Source: Mycolicibacterium nivoides (lineage in GTDB: Bacteria; Actinomycetota; Actinomycetes; Mycobacteriales; Mycobacteriaceae). Taken from it: a stretch of 64,000 nt of DNA. Position 1 is the first letter of the stretch. Each line of letters starts with the position of its first letter. The stretch is from positions 2,348,430-2,412,429 of the forward strand of contig NZ_CP034072.1 in the NCBI RefSeq assembly GCF_003855255.1, in the 5' to 3' direction. The notes under the pieces are model-generated. The model was not told the origin of the DNA, did not search any database, and worked only from the letters and a program-made list of their open reading frames with translations. This document shows positions 27,901 to 35,225 of the stretch, piece after piece. The position numbers and the translations under genes are program-made.

Positions 27901-28410
27901 CCTGGTTCCACGGCGTTAACCGAGGCGGTCGCCGCCAACTTGTACAAGCTGATGGCATACAAAGACGAGTACGAGGTGGCGCGCCTGTCCCTTGACCCAG
28001 CCGTACATGCCGCGATTCGTGCGGAATTCGGTGCGGACGCTGCGGTGAGCTACCGCCTGCATCCGCCCGCGCTGAGAGCGATGGGGATGCAGCGCAAACT
28101 CGAACTCGGACCCTGGATCAGGCCGGCATTTCGGGTCCTGATCGCCATGCGCAGGCTCCGCGGTACCGCACTCGACCCCTTCGGCCATGCACGCGTGCGT
28201 CGACTCGAGCGCGCGCTCATCGGCGAGTACCGCCAGACAGTCGAGGCCGTCCTTCGCGGACTGTCACCGGCGAATATCCAACTGGCGGTGGAGATCGCCA
28301 GGCTGCCGGACGGTATCCGGGGTTACGAATCAATCAAGACCGAGTCGGTGCACCGCTACCGCGCAGAGCTTGCTGAAGCCCTGGCCCGGTACCCTGCCGG
28401 TCACGACTGA
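24949..28410 (+). CDS. Fused indolepyruvate:ferredoxin oxidoreductase-family enzyme (2-oxoacid to acyl-CoA)
   Basis: The 1153-residue fusion is ordered as the pyrimidine-binding transketolase-like domain (VSGYEGSPLAGFDTEL near the start), the thiamine diphosphate domain (YFCSGCPHNSSAKVPDG, then GIGCHGMV and MGGEGAQWIG), a cysteine-rich iron-sulfur segment (VCEGCGDCGQKSNC near 630 and three further Cys downstream), and the gamma domain (GIGGSGVVTLAQILATAAA near 716). This matches fused IorA-IorB enzymes, which decarboxylate arylpyruvates or related 2-oxoacids to acyl-CoA while reducing ferredoxin. The GTG at 24949 is chosen for its GTGA overlap with the hydroxylase stop; ATGs at 24928, 24958 and 24967 are alternatives. 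No ferredoxin gene is adjacent. Confidence 0.87.
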   Translation: MKRMDIMEDECIVHLTGIQALARMVFEVRRADLRAGMDTAGFVSGYEGSPLAGFDTELSRHTDLLHHLGIVFQPAVNEELAATAVQGSQLAATQPGSRVSGVTGFWYGKSPGLDRASDAIRHANLMGTHPDGGVVALVGDDPAAKSSTVPGASEYLLADLGIPTLYPADPQELIDFGMHAVALSRASGLWTALKVVTNVADASGTINPAGSRIGLVEHAAGESPYRHRVSAHMLQPSLEQYEITRDGIRRDIATRYAAANGLNPITGDRTEARIGIAAAGKTYLDLMAALRILGLDQQECGQRGIRLLRFGMINPLDSQTLSSFAAGLSELIVVEDKRPFLESAIKDALYGVAGAPRVTGKKDIVGQPLFALHGELEPDTIALGLARRLRDIGGFPSVDAWSERPRPRPSISALPLINRTPYFCSGCPHNSSAKVPDGTLVGAGIGCHGMVTLMDEGQVGHVTGMTQMGGEGAQWIGIAPFVEPTRYVQNLGDGTFHHSGSLAIRAAVAAGITITYKLLYNSAVAMTGGQQAVGLMTVAQICRTMAAEGVARIIITTEDTTRYRRTDLPANTSVWDRTRLDEAQLTLTDTAGVTLLIHDQECATELRRKRKRGLTPAPSQRIFINERVCEGCGDCGQKSNCLSVIPVDTEFGRKTHIDQSSCNQDLACLAGDCPSFISVTTSGSGRRRFDAIPEVAAVADPSVPEWSVHTTRIAGIGGSGVVTLAQILATAAAQSGIHVRALDQTGLAQKGGAVISDIKLTRRESVTAHKAASGECDLYLGCDLLVAADPKHLTAADPHRTVAVVSSSEVPTGRMVVDPTVGYPDHDLLEAPIRAASRRTMVLDARRASNTLLGDEQYANLLLVGAAYQIGALPLPASAIENAIATNGVKVEANIAALRYGRFAVADPGGFAEMLAARSAAPASPPQSPTADRLIDRVGPTAGSELLRLLRIRIPELIAYQDVRYAEQYSDFVSGVLRAEAAKAPGSTALTEAVAANLYKLMAYKDEYEVARLSLDPAVHAAIRAEFGADAAVSYRLHPPALRAMGMQRKLELGPWIRPAFRVLIAMRRLRGTALDPFGHARVRRLERALIGEYRQTVEAVLRGLSPANIQLAVEIARLPDGIRGYESIKTESVHRYRAELAEALARYPAGHD

Positions 28411-28412
28411 GC

Positions 28413-28991
28413 CTACCGTTCGGGGCTGACCGCGGATTCCGCCGTTGCCGAGGCCACCAACGCGTCGATCAGCAACCGCACGATCTCACCGATCGGGCGG
28501 TCCAGGTCGCGTTGGCTTACCAGCAGCCCCTCGAACAGCACGTGCGCAACGTCGGCAATCGCGGCCGTGTCGTACCCAGCAGGCAATCGCTGTTCCACCG
28601 ACAACAGCAGCTGGCACTCCAGCCACTCGGCCGTCTCGGAGTACACCGCGCGCAGCCCTTGGGATTCGGCCATTCTTTCGTACGCCTCGCGGTGAATGAT
28701 CCGGTAAGCCTTGGTGGCCTCAAGAAGCCTGACCAATTTCTCCTCGGGTGTGACGTCGAGATCCTCGACGTCAGCACGAGCCTCGTCGAAGATCTGGCCG
28801 AGCACGGCAGCGAAAAGATCGTCTTTGGTGGGGAAGTACCAATGCACGGCGGCGCTGGCAATGCCGGCGGCCTTGCCCACCTGGGTGACGCTGGTGGCGC
28901 GATAGCCCTTGGCCACGAACAGCTGTCGTGCATGGGAAAGCACTTCGGCCTGGCGGTCGGCCTTTGGTATCTGTTGGCGGTTCCGAGCCAT
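28413..28991 (-). CDS. TetR-family regulator of the catabolic cluster
   Basis: The 192-residue protein has the TetR DNA-binding domain at residues 10-57 (HARQLFVAKGYRATSVTQVG, then SAAVHWYFPTKDDLFAAVL) and a C-terminal effector domain resembling TetR_C families. It is divergent from the hydrolase operon, with two copies of the TCTTGA-N7-TCAAGA palindrome in the shared gap, and ends 2 bp after the big oxidoreductase gene of the other operon. The third copy lies before the dioxygenase gene. The layout makes it the likely repressor of both operons and of itself, relieved by a pathway intermediate, perhaps an acyl-CoA. The ATG at 28991 is preferred over an upstream in-frame start at 29015. Confidence 0.85.
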   Translation of the reverse strand: MARNRQQIPKADRQAEVLSHARQLFVAKGYRATSVTQVGKAAGIASAAVHWYFPTKDDLFAAVLGQIFDEARADVEDLDVTPEEKLVRLLEATKAYRIIHREAYERMAESQGLRAVYSETAEWLECQLLLSVEQRLPAGYDTAAIADVAHVLFEGLLVSQRDLDRPIGEIVRLLIDALVASATAESAVSPER

Positions 28992-29018
28992 GACCTCAAC
29001 CCTAGTCCCGCGCACCCC

Positions 29019-29060
29019 TCTTGACTAATGATCAAGATCCGTCTTGACTATGAATCAAGA
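29019..29060. promoter_or_regulatory. Two TetR-type operators in the divergent promoter region
   Basis: TCTTGACTAATGATCAAGA (29019-29037) and TCTTGACTATGAATCAAGA (29042-29060) have the same arms and a 7-bp spacer, with start positions 23 bp apart, close to two helical turns. The second is identical to the site at 22722-22740. They sit between the TetR gene and the hydrolase gene. Confidence 0.88.
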
Positions 29061-29088
29061 GACCTGGTTCGAACCGAGAGGTTGTTTC

Positions 29089-29940
29089 ATGCGGCTGTAC
29101 AACACGACGAGCGGTTGGGCTCGCGAGGACCAACCAGGAGTGCTCTCACTCCTGGCAGCCTCCGAGGGGACGGGGATCGATTCCGTCGAAACGCTGGCCA
29201 CATCGGCGGTGCGTTCCGAGATCCCACTGGATCAGGCTCATCTGCTGGCCCCAGTTCGGCGTCCGGGAAAGATCCTGATCATCGGTCTGAACTACCCCAG
29301 CCACGCCGAAGAGGCCCGCGCGGTACTCGCCGCACTCGGCAAGGCGGAGGCCGACCTGCCAACCGAACCGACCTTCTCGATCGTGGCCGGTAGCGCTGTG
29401 ACGAATCCCGGCGAGAGGATCCGACTGCCCGTGATCGCCGCCGAACAGGTTGACTACGAAGGCGAGTTGGCCGTTGTCATCGGACGGGAATGTGCCGACG
29501 TCTCTGCGGACGAAGGGTGGTCCTGCGTCGCCGGATTCACCATCGGCAATGACGTCTCGGCCCGCGACATCCAACGCCGCGCGATGCACGGTGACCCAGC
29601 AGCATCGATCGGACTTGCCAAGAGCCTAGACACCTTCAAACCGCTGGGGCCGTGCCTGGTCACAACTGACGAGTTCGATGGTCTACCCGATCTTTCCATT
29701 CAAACCCGAGTCAACGGCGAACTTCGCCAAGATGATCGGACCGGGACCATGCTGCATCCGATTCCGGAGTTGATCTCCCACCTCTCCCGCTATCTCACCT
29801 TGAATCCCGGTGACGTGATCTGTACGGGCACTCCAAAGGGGGCGGGATTCTTCTCAGGCCGGTTCCTGGCGCCCGGGGACGAGGTGACCGTCGCGATCGA
29901 GCGAATCGGCACACTGTCGAACCCGGTCGGTGCGGCATGA
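29089..29940 (+). CDS. Fumarylacetoacetate-hydrolase (FAH) family protein
   Basis: The 283-residue protein has the family's metal ligands: the Glu pair in VDYEGELAVVIGR (about residues 121-133) and the Asp in IGNDVSARD near 162, followed by KSLDTFKPLGPCLV and late GDVICTGTPKGAGFF. Such proteins are C-C hydrolases (acylpyruvate or fumarylpyruvate cleavage) or isomerases/decarboxylases of ring-cleavage products, which fits the dioxygenase in this cluster. The ATG at 29089 has GAGAGG 11 bases before and lies downstream of the operator; earlier in-frame starts fall inside the operator. It is coupled to the CoA ligase by ATGA. Confidence 0.85.
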   Translation: MRLYNTTSGWAREDQPGVLSLLAASEGTGIDSVETLATSAVRSEIPLDQAHLLAPVRRPGKILIIGLNYPSHAEEARAVLAALGKAEADLPTEPTFSIVAGSAVTNPGERIRLPVIAAEQVDYEGELAVVIGRECADVSADEGWSCVAGFTIGNDVSARDIQRRAMHGDPAASIGLAKSLDTFKPLGPCLVTTDEFDGLPDLSIQTRVNGELRQDDRTGTMLHPIPELISHLSRYLTLNPGDVICTGTPKGAGFFSGRFLAPGDEVTVAIERIGTLSNPVGAA

Positions 29941-31781
29941 TCTGCTCCACTGATCCGGTCGAATGGTTGAAACATGTTGAATCCGAACCACTGTCTGATC
30001 GAGATCTGCCGGAGAGCAGTTACGCACTACTGTGCGGTGCTGCAGCCAAATTTCCGGACCGTGATGCAGTTCACCACCTTCCACGCGGGTTGATCCCGGG
30101 GGCGCATTCCTGGACATACCGTCGGCTGCTCCACAACGTCCACCAAGGTGCCAACCTATTCTACGAACTCGGCGTCGAGCCGAACGGGGTCATCGCAACC
30201 CTGCTACCCAACGGACCAGCCACCTTTCAGGCGATCTTGGGCGCTCAACTGATCGGGGTCATCAACCCGGTGAACCCCGCGCTGCGCGCGGAGCACATTG
30301 CCGACATCGCCGAGCTGACCGGTGCCCGGGTACTCCTTTGCCCCGCACCGCAATCGGACATCGACCTATGGGGAAAGGCCAACGAGGTCGCGTGCCGCAT
30401 GCCCGGGCTTCGGCTCGTCACGGTCGGCGGTCCTGCCGGATTCGAGGAGATGGCATCCCGACAGCCGGGCGACCGACCGCGATTCGATCATCGTCCACAA
30501 CCCGACGATGTCGCGGCATACTTCCATACCGGTGGGACGACCGGCATTCCGAAAGTGGCTGTGCACACCCACGCCAACCAGATCTACACAAGTTGGGCGA
30601 TCGCACTCGCGTTGGGCTTCGACCAGGACAGCGTGCTGCTGTCCGGGCTGCCGCTGTTTCACGTCAACGCCTTGCACGTCGCCACATTGGCGCCCATGTT
30701 CGCCGGAGGCGCCTCAGTCAGCCTGGGACCGGACGGGTACCGCGACCCCGCCGCGATCGCCGGGTTCTGGGGCATTGTGCAGGATTACCGCGTTACGGCG
30801 TTTTCCGCAGTACCCACCGTCTATTCGACACTGCCTCCCCTGCCTGTCGATGTCGACGTGTCGTCTGTCCGCTACGGAATCGTCGGCGCTGCACCACTTC
30901 CCGACCGGGTCCGGACCAACTTCGAGCAGTCCACCGGCATCCCTATGATCGAGGGATACGGACTCACCGAGGGGACCTGTGCCAGCGTGATCGCTCCGCT
31001 CGCAGGGACACGTGTGGACAGGCTGGGACTGCGCCTGCCCTACCAGCAGATCAAGGCTGTGCGAATCGACGCGGATGGCGAGCGTTACGTCAACTGCAGA
31101 CCGGGCGAGACAGGGGTGCTCGCGATCGCCGGACCCAACGTGTTTCCCGGGTACCTTCGGCACGAGGACGAAGTGCGGTACCCAGACCCTAGCGGAACCG
31201 TGGACGATGGCTGGCTCATCACCGGTGACCTCGGCGCCGTGGATGAGGACGGGTTCGTCACGCTTATCGGCAGGAGTAAGGACGTCATCATCCGCGGTGG
31301 CCACAACATTGACCCTCGTCCGATCGAAGCGGTTCTCCTACAACACGACGACGTCACCGGCGCGGCAGTGGTGGCACGGCCGGACGCGCATTCCGGCGAG
31401 GTTCCGGCAGCCTACGTCACCGTACGGGAGGGCGCCGACAGTACCGAGGAGGAGCTGATGCGCTGGCTGCAATCGCGTTGCCCGGAGCCGGCCTCGGCGC
31501 CCAAGTTCGTCCATAAGATATCCGCGCTGCCGATGACGGCCGTGGGCAAGGTCAACAAGGCAGCTCTGGTTCGGGACTGTATCTTGCGGGTTGCCCGCAC
31601 CGAACTCGGCCGATTCGGCGATGAGGCATTAGTGGATATCGGCGATGAAGAGGGATCCGCCGGAACTGTACGGATCCGCTTGCCTGCGGGCACTTCTCGT
31701 GAACTGGCCGGAGATCTGCGCGACCGCATGAATCGGTACCCAGTGACCGTCCACGTAACGACGGACGAAGTGGGTTCCTAG
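29937..31781 (+). CDS. AMP-dependent acyl/aryl-CoA ligase
   Basis: The 614-residue member of the acyl-adenylate superfamily has the phosphate loop YFHTGGTTGIPKVAVHTH (near 197-214), GYGLTEGT near 340, the hinge-side motif GWLITGDLGAVDEDGFVTLIGRSKD and the catalytic Lys in MTAVGKVNKAAL near 538. It would activate a carboxylic acid, either the pathway substrate or a product of the FAH-family hydrolase, with ATP and CoA. After the usual domain there is an extension of about 70 residues with no motif I recognise. ATG start overlapping the hydrolase stop. Confidence 0.85.
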   Translation: MICSTDPVEWLKHVESEPLSDRDLPESSYALLCGAAAKFPDRDAVHHLPRGLIPGAHSWTYRRLLHNVHQGANLFYELGVEPNGVIATLLPNGPATFQAILGAQLIGVINPVNPALRAEHIADIAELTGARVLLCPAPQSDIDLWGKANEVACRMPGLRLVTVGGPAGFEEMASRQPGDRPRFDHRPQPDDVAAYFHTGGTTGIPKVAVHTHANQIYTSWAIALALGFDQDSVLLSGLPLFHVNALHVATLAPMFAGGASVSLGPDGYRDPAAIAGFWGIVQDYRVTAFSAVPTVYSTLPPLPVDVDVSSVRYGIVGAAPLPDRVRTNFEQSTGIPMIEGYGLTEGTCASVIAPLAGTRVDRLGLRLPYQQIKAVRIDADGERYVNCRPGETGVLAIAGPNVFPGYLRHEDEVRYPDPSGTVDDGWLITGDLGAVDEDGFVTLIGRSKDVIIRGGHNIDPRPIEAVLLQHDDVTGAAVVARPDAHSGEVPAAYVTVREGADSTEEELMRWLQSRCPEPASAPKFVHKISALPMTAVGKVNKAALVRDCILRVARTELGRFGDEALVDIGDEEGSAGTVRIRLPAGTSRELAGDLRDRMNRYPVTVHVTTDEVGS

Positions 31782-32149
31782 TGCCCGCCGAGTACGTGAC
31801 GTATGTGGGTAGGGCACTGTTCGCCATGCTGTTCGTGTTGGCAGGTACGGCTCAAGTGATCGCCCCCCATCGGGATGCTGAACTTGCCGCGGTCCGGCGT
31901 GTCCGTTTTGTCACGCCAGGACTAGTCAGGCTGGGCGGGGTCGTTCAAGCATTGGCAGGGATAGCTGTGATCCTGGGGATCCGGACCACCGTGGCAGCCG
32001 GGATGCTGGCTGTGTTCCTGGTGGTCGCGACACTCACGATGCACCGGTTTTGGGCCGCTGAAGATCCGGCGGAGCGAGCCTCCGAGCAGGCGCACTTCCT
32101 GAAGAACGTCGCCCTGATCGGCGGCGCACTGGTGGTGTCGGTTGCCTGA
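31781..32149 (+). CDS. DoxX-family small membrane protein
   Basis: The 122-residue protein has four hydrophobic helices (VGRALFAMLFVLAGTAQVIAP, a middle pair, and NVALIGGALVVSV at the end), the DoxX/DoxD layout. Some DoxX proteins belong to thiosulfate-quinone or redox complexes; in catabolic clusters their role is mostly unknown. The GTG start shares its first base with the ligase stop (TAGTG), so it is the last gene of the operon. No terminator is evident after it. Confidence 0.8.
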   Translation: MPAEYVTYVGRALFAMLFVLAGTAQVIAPHRDAELAAVRRVRFVTPGLVRLGGVVQALAGIAVILGIRTTVAAGMLAVFLVVATLTMHRFWAAEDPAERASEQAHFLKNVALIGGALVVSVA

Positions 32150-32168
32150 CAGCGAAGAGGAGAAAGCG

Positions 32169-32291
32169 GTCCATCGCTGCTACCGACGCCTCCATCGAGC
32201 GGGGGCCGGTAGCCCCACACAACTCGTCAGCGACGATGTCCACGATGCGGCCATCAATCGCATTACGCTGACCGATCAGCTCCAACAACCA
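32169..32291 (-). pseudogene. Decayed fragment resembling the N-terminus of 13E12/DUF222-family proteins
   Basis: On the minus strand this stretch reads WLLELIGQRNAIDGRIVDIV and then ADELCGATGPRSMEASVAAM. That resembles the DUF222 part of REP13E12-like HNH proteins (ERNAIDGRIVEIV, CGATGARS), which are multicopy in mycobacteria. Beyond about 32165 the similarity stops and no HNH motif follows. No start codon or ribosome binding site is credible. It is probably a remnant left by recombination at the right edge of the catabolic cluster. The family match is by memory, not by search. Confidence 0.45.
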
Positions 32292-32426
32292 ACTCCGTGA
32301 ACAACCCCTCCGCACGCTGCTCAGGACACACCTCAGCATCGAAAGATGCTGAGGGCGAAGACATAACGTCATTGCCTCAGGAGGGTACGACACGTTTCTG
32401 GACCTCACCCAGTCGGTAGCCGCCAG

Positions 32427-34292
32427 CTAGACGTCGAAGGCCTTGATCAGCCAGCGGGTCATGGCATCCACCAGGACCGCGCGGTTTTCGCGCTTGATGA
32501 TCTCGTGACCGTCGTCGGCGAACGTCAGCATCTCCACGGTGCGGCCCAGCGCACGCAACGCGTCGAACATCTGTTGCGATTCGCTCGGCGGCACGTTGGT
32601 GTCGTTGGCACCGTGCACCAGGAGCAGCGGCGCCGTCAGCGCGTGTGCCCGCAGCAGCGGCGACAGCCGCTCCAACAGCTCCCGGTCACCGACCGGATGA
32701 CCGTATTTCGGATAAGCCGCCGCCGCGATCCACGGCTCGGTGTTGCGGTAGAAGGTGTTCAGATCGCTCATGCCGCAGATGCTGATCCCTGCCGCGAACA
32801 GCTCCGGGTGAAATGTCAACGCCGCCTGGGTCAGATAGCCGCCATAGGACCACCCGCAACAGGCAATTCGGTCGGCGGCAGCGTAGCCGTTGTCGACGAG
32901 GTAGCTCACGCAGTCGGCGACGTCGTCGATGGCCGCGAACCGCAATTCCTTGTCGTCGGCGTGCATGAACGCGCGACCGAATCCACCGGATCCGCGCACA
33001 TTCGGTGTCAGCACGGTGATCCCGGCTTCCAGCAGCTGCGGATAGAACTCGTTGTAGTCGGGCCGCGACTGACCCTCCGGACCGCCGTGCAGAAAGATCA
33101 TCGCGCCGATCGGTTCGGCGTCAGGTTCGTACAACCAGGCGTTGAGTTCCAGCCCGTCGCGCGCGGTGATTCGCGCCAAAGTCGGTGTCCCGGTGAGCGG
33201 ACCGACGCTCGGATCGCGGTCGATCCGCTCCCATTCGCGGGTGCGTGGGTCGACGAGTTCGACCGTGGGAGGCAATGACGGCCCCTGGACCGTCATCGCC
33301 ACCATGGAGCCACCGGCACTGATGCTCAATTCGGTGGCGACCATGCCGGGTAACGGAATCGGCTCGGACAGCGTCCCGTCGGCGTACTGGAGGATCTGAA
33401 GTTCGCTGCAACCGTCGATGTTCCACAGCATCGCCACCGTCGACAGATCATCACTGACCACGAACTCGTCGAGCTCATAGCCAGGACGCTCGGCAACGAC
33501 GTAATAGCCGACCCCGTCGGCGGTGACGGTCACTTCGAGCAGCCGGGCATGCGACGCCCCGTTCTCGCTCCGAATCAGCGCCCGCACATAGCCATCCGTA
33601 CTGTCGGAACTGTAGGACTTGGCCGGTTCGACCAGTGACATCGCGTCCCCGTCGAACCCGGTGCGCAGCCGGCGGGGTTGGTGATCGTCGAGGATCACGC
33701 CGATGTCGGTGGTCGAGCCCGGATCGTAGGGCAGCAGACCGATTTCGGTGAGTCCCCACAGCATGATGAGCTCCCGGTAGCCGCGTGGGCCGACCCGCAC
33801 CAGCGAAGCGCCGGCCCATGAATCCACCAGGCGGCCACCCGAACGGCGGTCGAGAACGACGATGTCCCCCGAGGCGGGGTCGATCAGGCAGGAACTACCG
33901 ACGCCGTCCTCTCCGGTCAGGATCGCCGCCACCTGTGTCCCATCCCAACCGATCAGTTCCGCGGTGCCCTCGGCGACATCGGGCGACCAGTGATCGATGC
34001 GACGCGCGTCCCGGTCATCCGGGTCGGTGGTCACCACCCAGATCTGGGTGCGCGACGCACCGTCCGGAGCCACCTCGCAGGCCAGCCAATGGCCATCGGC
34101 GGAATGGATGACTTTCGTCACGGGACCGGCCACGGGCAGTTCGACGTCGCGCGAGGAGCTGGCGCGCCATCCCCGCAGGAAGCGCTGCACCGCCCGTGGA
34201 TAGCCGCCATCGTCGACCAAGTGGGCGAATGCCGTCGCATCCGGTGACAGCGACGCGCCGTAGTTCACCCGCACATGCCGATCCGCGGCCAC
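32427..34292 (-). CDS. Prolyl-oligopeptidase-family (S9) serine peptidase
   Basis: The protein has about 621 residues. The N-terminal 370 are a beta-propeller-like domain with repeated short strand motifs; the C-terminal 240 are an alpha/beta hydrolase. The catalytic triad is visible: the Ser in CCGWSYGGYLTQAA (near 482), the Asp in LLLVHGANDTNVPPSES and the His in FADDGHEIIKRENR. There is no signal peptide, so it is cytoplasmic. I prefer the GTG at 34292, with GGGAGG 7 bases upstream, over the GTG at 34310. It is the first gene right of the DUF222-like relic and is divergent from the MmpS-like gene. Substrate unknown; acylaminoacyl-peptidase activity is possible. Confidence 0.85.
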   Translation of the reverse strand: MAADRHVRVNYGASLSPDATAFAHLVDDGGYPRAVQRFLRGWRASSSRDVELPVAGPVTKVIHSADGHWLACEVAPDGASRTQIWVVTTDPDDRDARRIDHWSPDVAEGTAELIGWDGTQVAAILTGEDGVGSSCLIDPASGDIVVLDRRSGGRLVDSWAGASLVRVGPRGYRELIMLWGLTEIGLLPYDPGSTTDIGVILDDHQPRRLRTGFDGDAMSLVEPAKSYSSDSTDGYVRALIRSENGASHARLLEVTVTADGVGYYVVAERPGYELDEFVVSDDLSTVAMLWNIDGCSELQILQYADGTLSEPIPLPGMVATELSISAGGSMVAMTVQGPSLPPTVELVDPRTREWERIDRDPSVGPLTGTPTLARITARDGLELNAWLYEPDAEPIGAMIFLHGGPEGQSRPDYNEFYPQLLEAGITVLTPNVRGSGGFGRAFMHADDKELRFAAIDDVADCVSYLVDNGYAAADRIACCGWSYGGYLTQAALTFHPELFAAGISICGMSDLNTFYRNTEPWIAAAAYPKYGHPVGDRELLERLSPLLRAHALTAPLLLVHGANDTNVPPSESQQMFDALRALGRTVEMLTFADDGHEIIKRENRAVLVDAMTRWLIKAFDV

Positions 34293-34415
34293 CTCACGTC
34301 CTCCCGTCACTTATGCAGTCCTCTCCAGCATCTCTCATCATCACGCAATCGCCCGGGACCTCGGCCGCAGCGGACTGAGCATCCGCACAGGTACCCTCGC
34401 AGCCATGAGGTGGGC

Positions 34416-35198
34416 ATGACCGATTCACCACGCCGCGACGGGTCCGAACCGACCCAATCTTTCGGTAGCGGCTATCCCGTGGACTATCCAGATCCGGCGT
34501 ACTCGAACCAGCCGCCGTATCAGGGCTCGTACCCGGCTGTACCCCAAGCGGTGCCGCCGGCCGGCTCCTCGGTGTCCAATCCCACCCAACAGCTGCCGCC
34601 CTACCCTCCCTACGGATACGACCCCTACGCAACCGGCCAGCCGCCGGGCGGACCCACTCCGCCGCCGGGTGCGCCGACCCCGCCGGAGCCCGACGATCGC
34701 GAACCCCGGCTGTGGCTCTGGATCCTGGCCGCGGTGGCGGTCCTGGTGGTCCTGGGCCTCGTGGTCGCACTGGTGATCGCCAACGGGTCGAGCCAGGAGA
34801 CCGTGGTCGCACCGCAGATCACCCCGCAGCCGGGCTTCACGACGTCGCCGACGGCGCCCACGACAACCACGCGTGCGCCGCGGCCGCTCCCGCCGCCCAC
34901 TGCCACCTCGCCCACGGAGACCACACCGGGGCCCACCGAGACCGTCACCTACGAGGTCACCGGTGAGGGCAGGGCGATCAACATCACCTACCTGGATACC
35001 GGCAACATGCTGCAGACCGAGTTCAACGTCCCGCTGCCGTGGAGCAAGCAGGTCGAACTCGCCGCACCGGCGACGGAAACCGCCAGCGTGAGCGTCGTGA
35101 ACTTCGGCCCTGACGTCGCGTGCACGGTGACCGTCAACGGTGTGCAGACCCAACATCGCACCGGGTCGGGCATCACGATCTGCGTCGGCACTCCTTAG
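34416..35198 (+). CDS. Proline/tyrosine-rich membrane protein with an MmpS-like C-terminal domain (Rv2507 type)
   Basis: The 260-residue protein has an N-terminal 95 residues rich in Pro, Tyr, Gln and Gly (cytoplasmic), one membrane helix (about 100-123, LWLWILAAVAVLVVLGLVVA), a Thr/Pro-rich linker, and a C-terminal domain from about 170 (VTYEVTGEGRAINITYLDTG, then NVPLPWSKQVELA) that matches the fold pattern of MmpS accessory proteins. Two Cys near the end probably form a disulfide. MmpS proteins normally work with MmpL lipid or siderophore exporters, but no mmpL is adjacent. The ATG at 34416 has GAGGTGG 5 bases before. Orthologue by synteny of Rv2507. Confidence 0.8.
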   Translation: MTDSPRRDGSEPTQSFGSGYPVDYPDPAYSNQPPYQGSYPAVPQAVPPAGSSVSNPTQQLPPYPPYGYDPYATGQPPGGPTPPPGAPTPPEPDDREPRLWLWILAAVAVLVVLGLVVALVIANGSSQETVVAPQITPQPGFTTSPTAPTTTTRAPRPLPPPTATSPTETTPGPTETVTYEVTGEGRAINITYLDTGNMLQTEFNVPLPWSKQVELAAPATETASVSVVNFGPDVACTVTVNGVQTQHRTGSGITICVGTP

Positions 35199-35225
35199 CC
35201 GTCACGTCATCGCAGCGCGACCGAC

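Noticed and set aside
29028..29088. Earlier starts for the FAH-family protein
   Set aside because: They lie in or before the palindromic operator and would put the operator inside coding sequence; ATG 29089 has a ribosome binding site.
32034..32408. A complete gene on the minus strand covering the DUF222-like fragment
   Set aside because: The similarity is limited to about 40 residues, the frame overlaps the DoxX gene, and there is no credible start.
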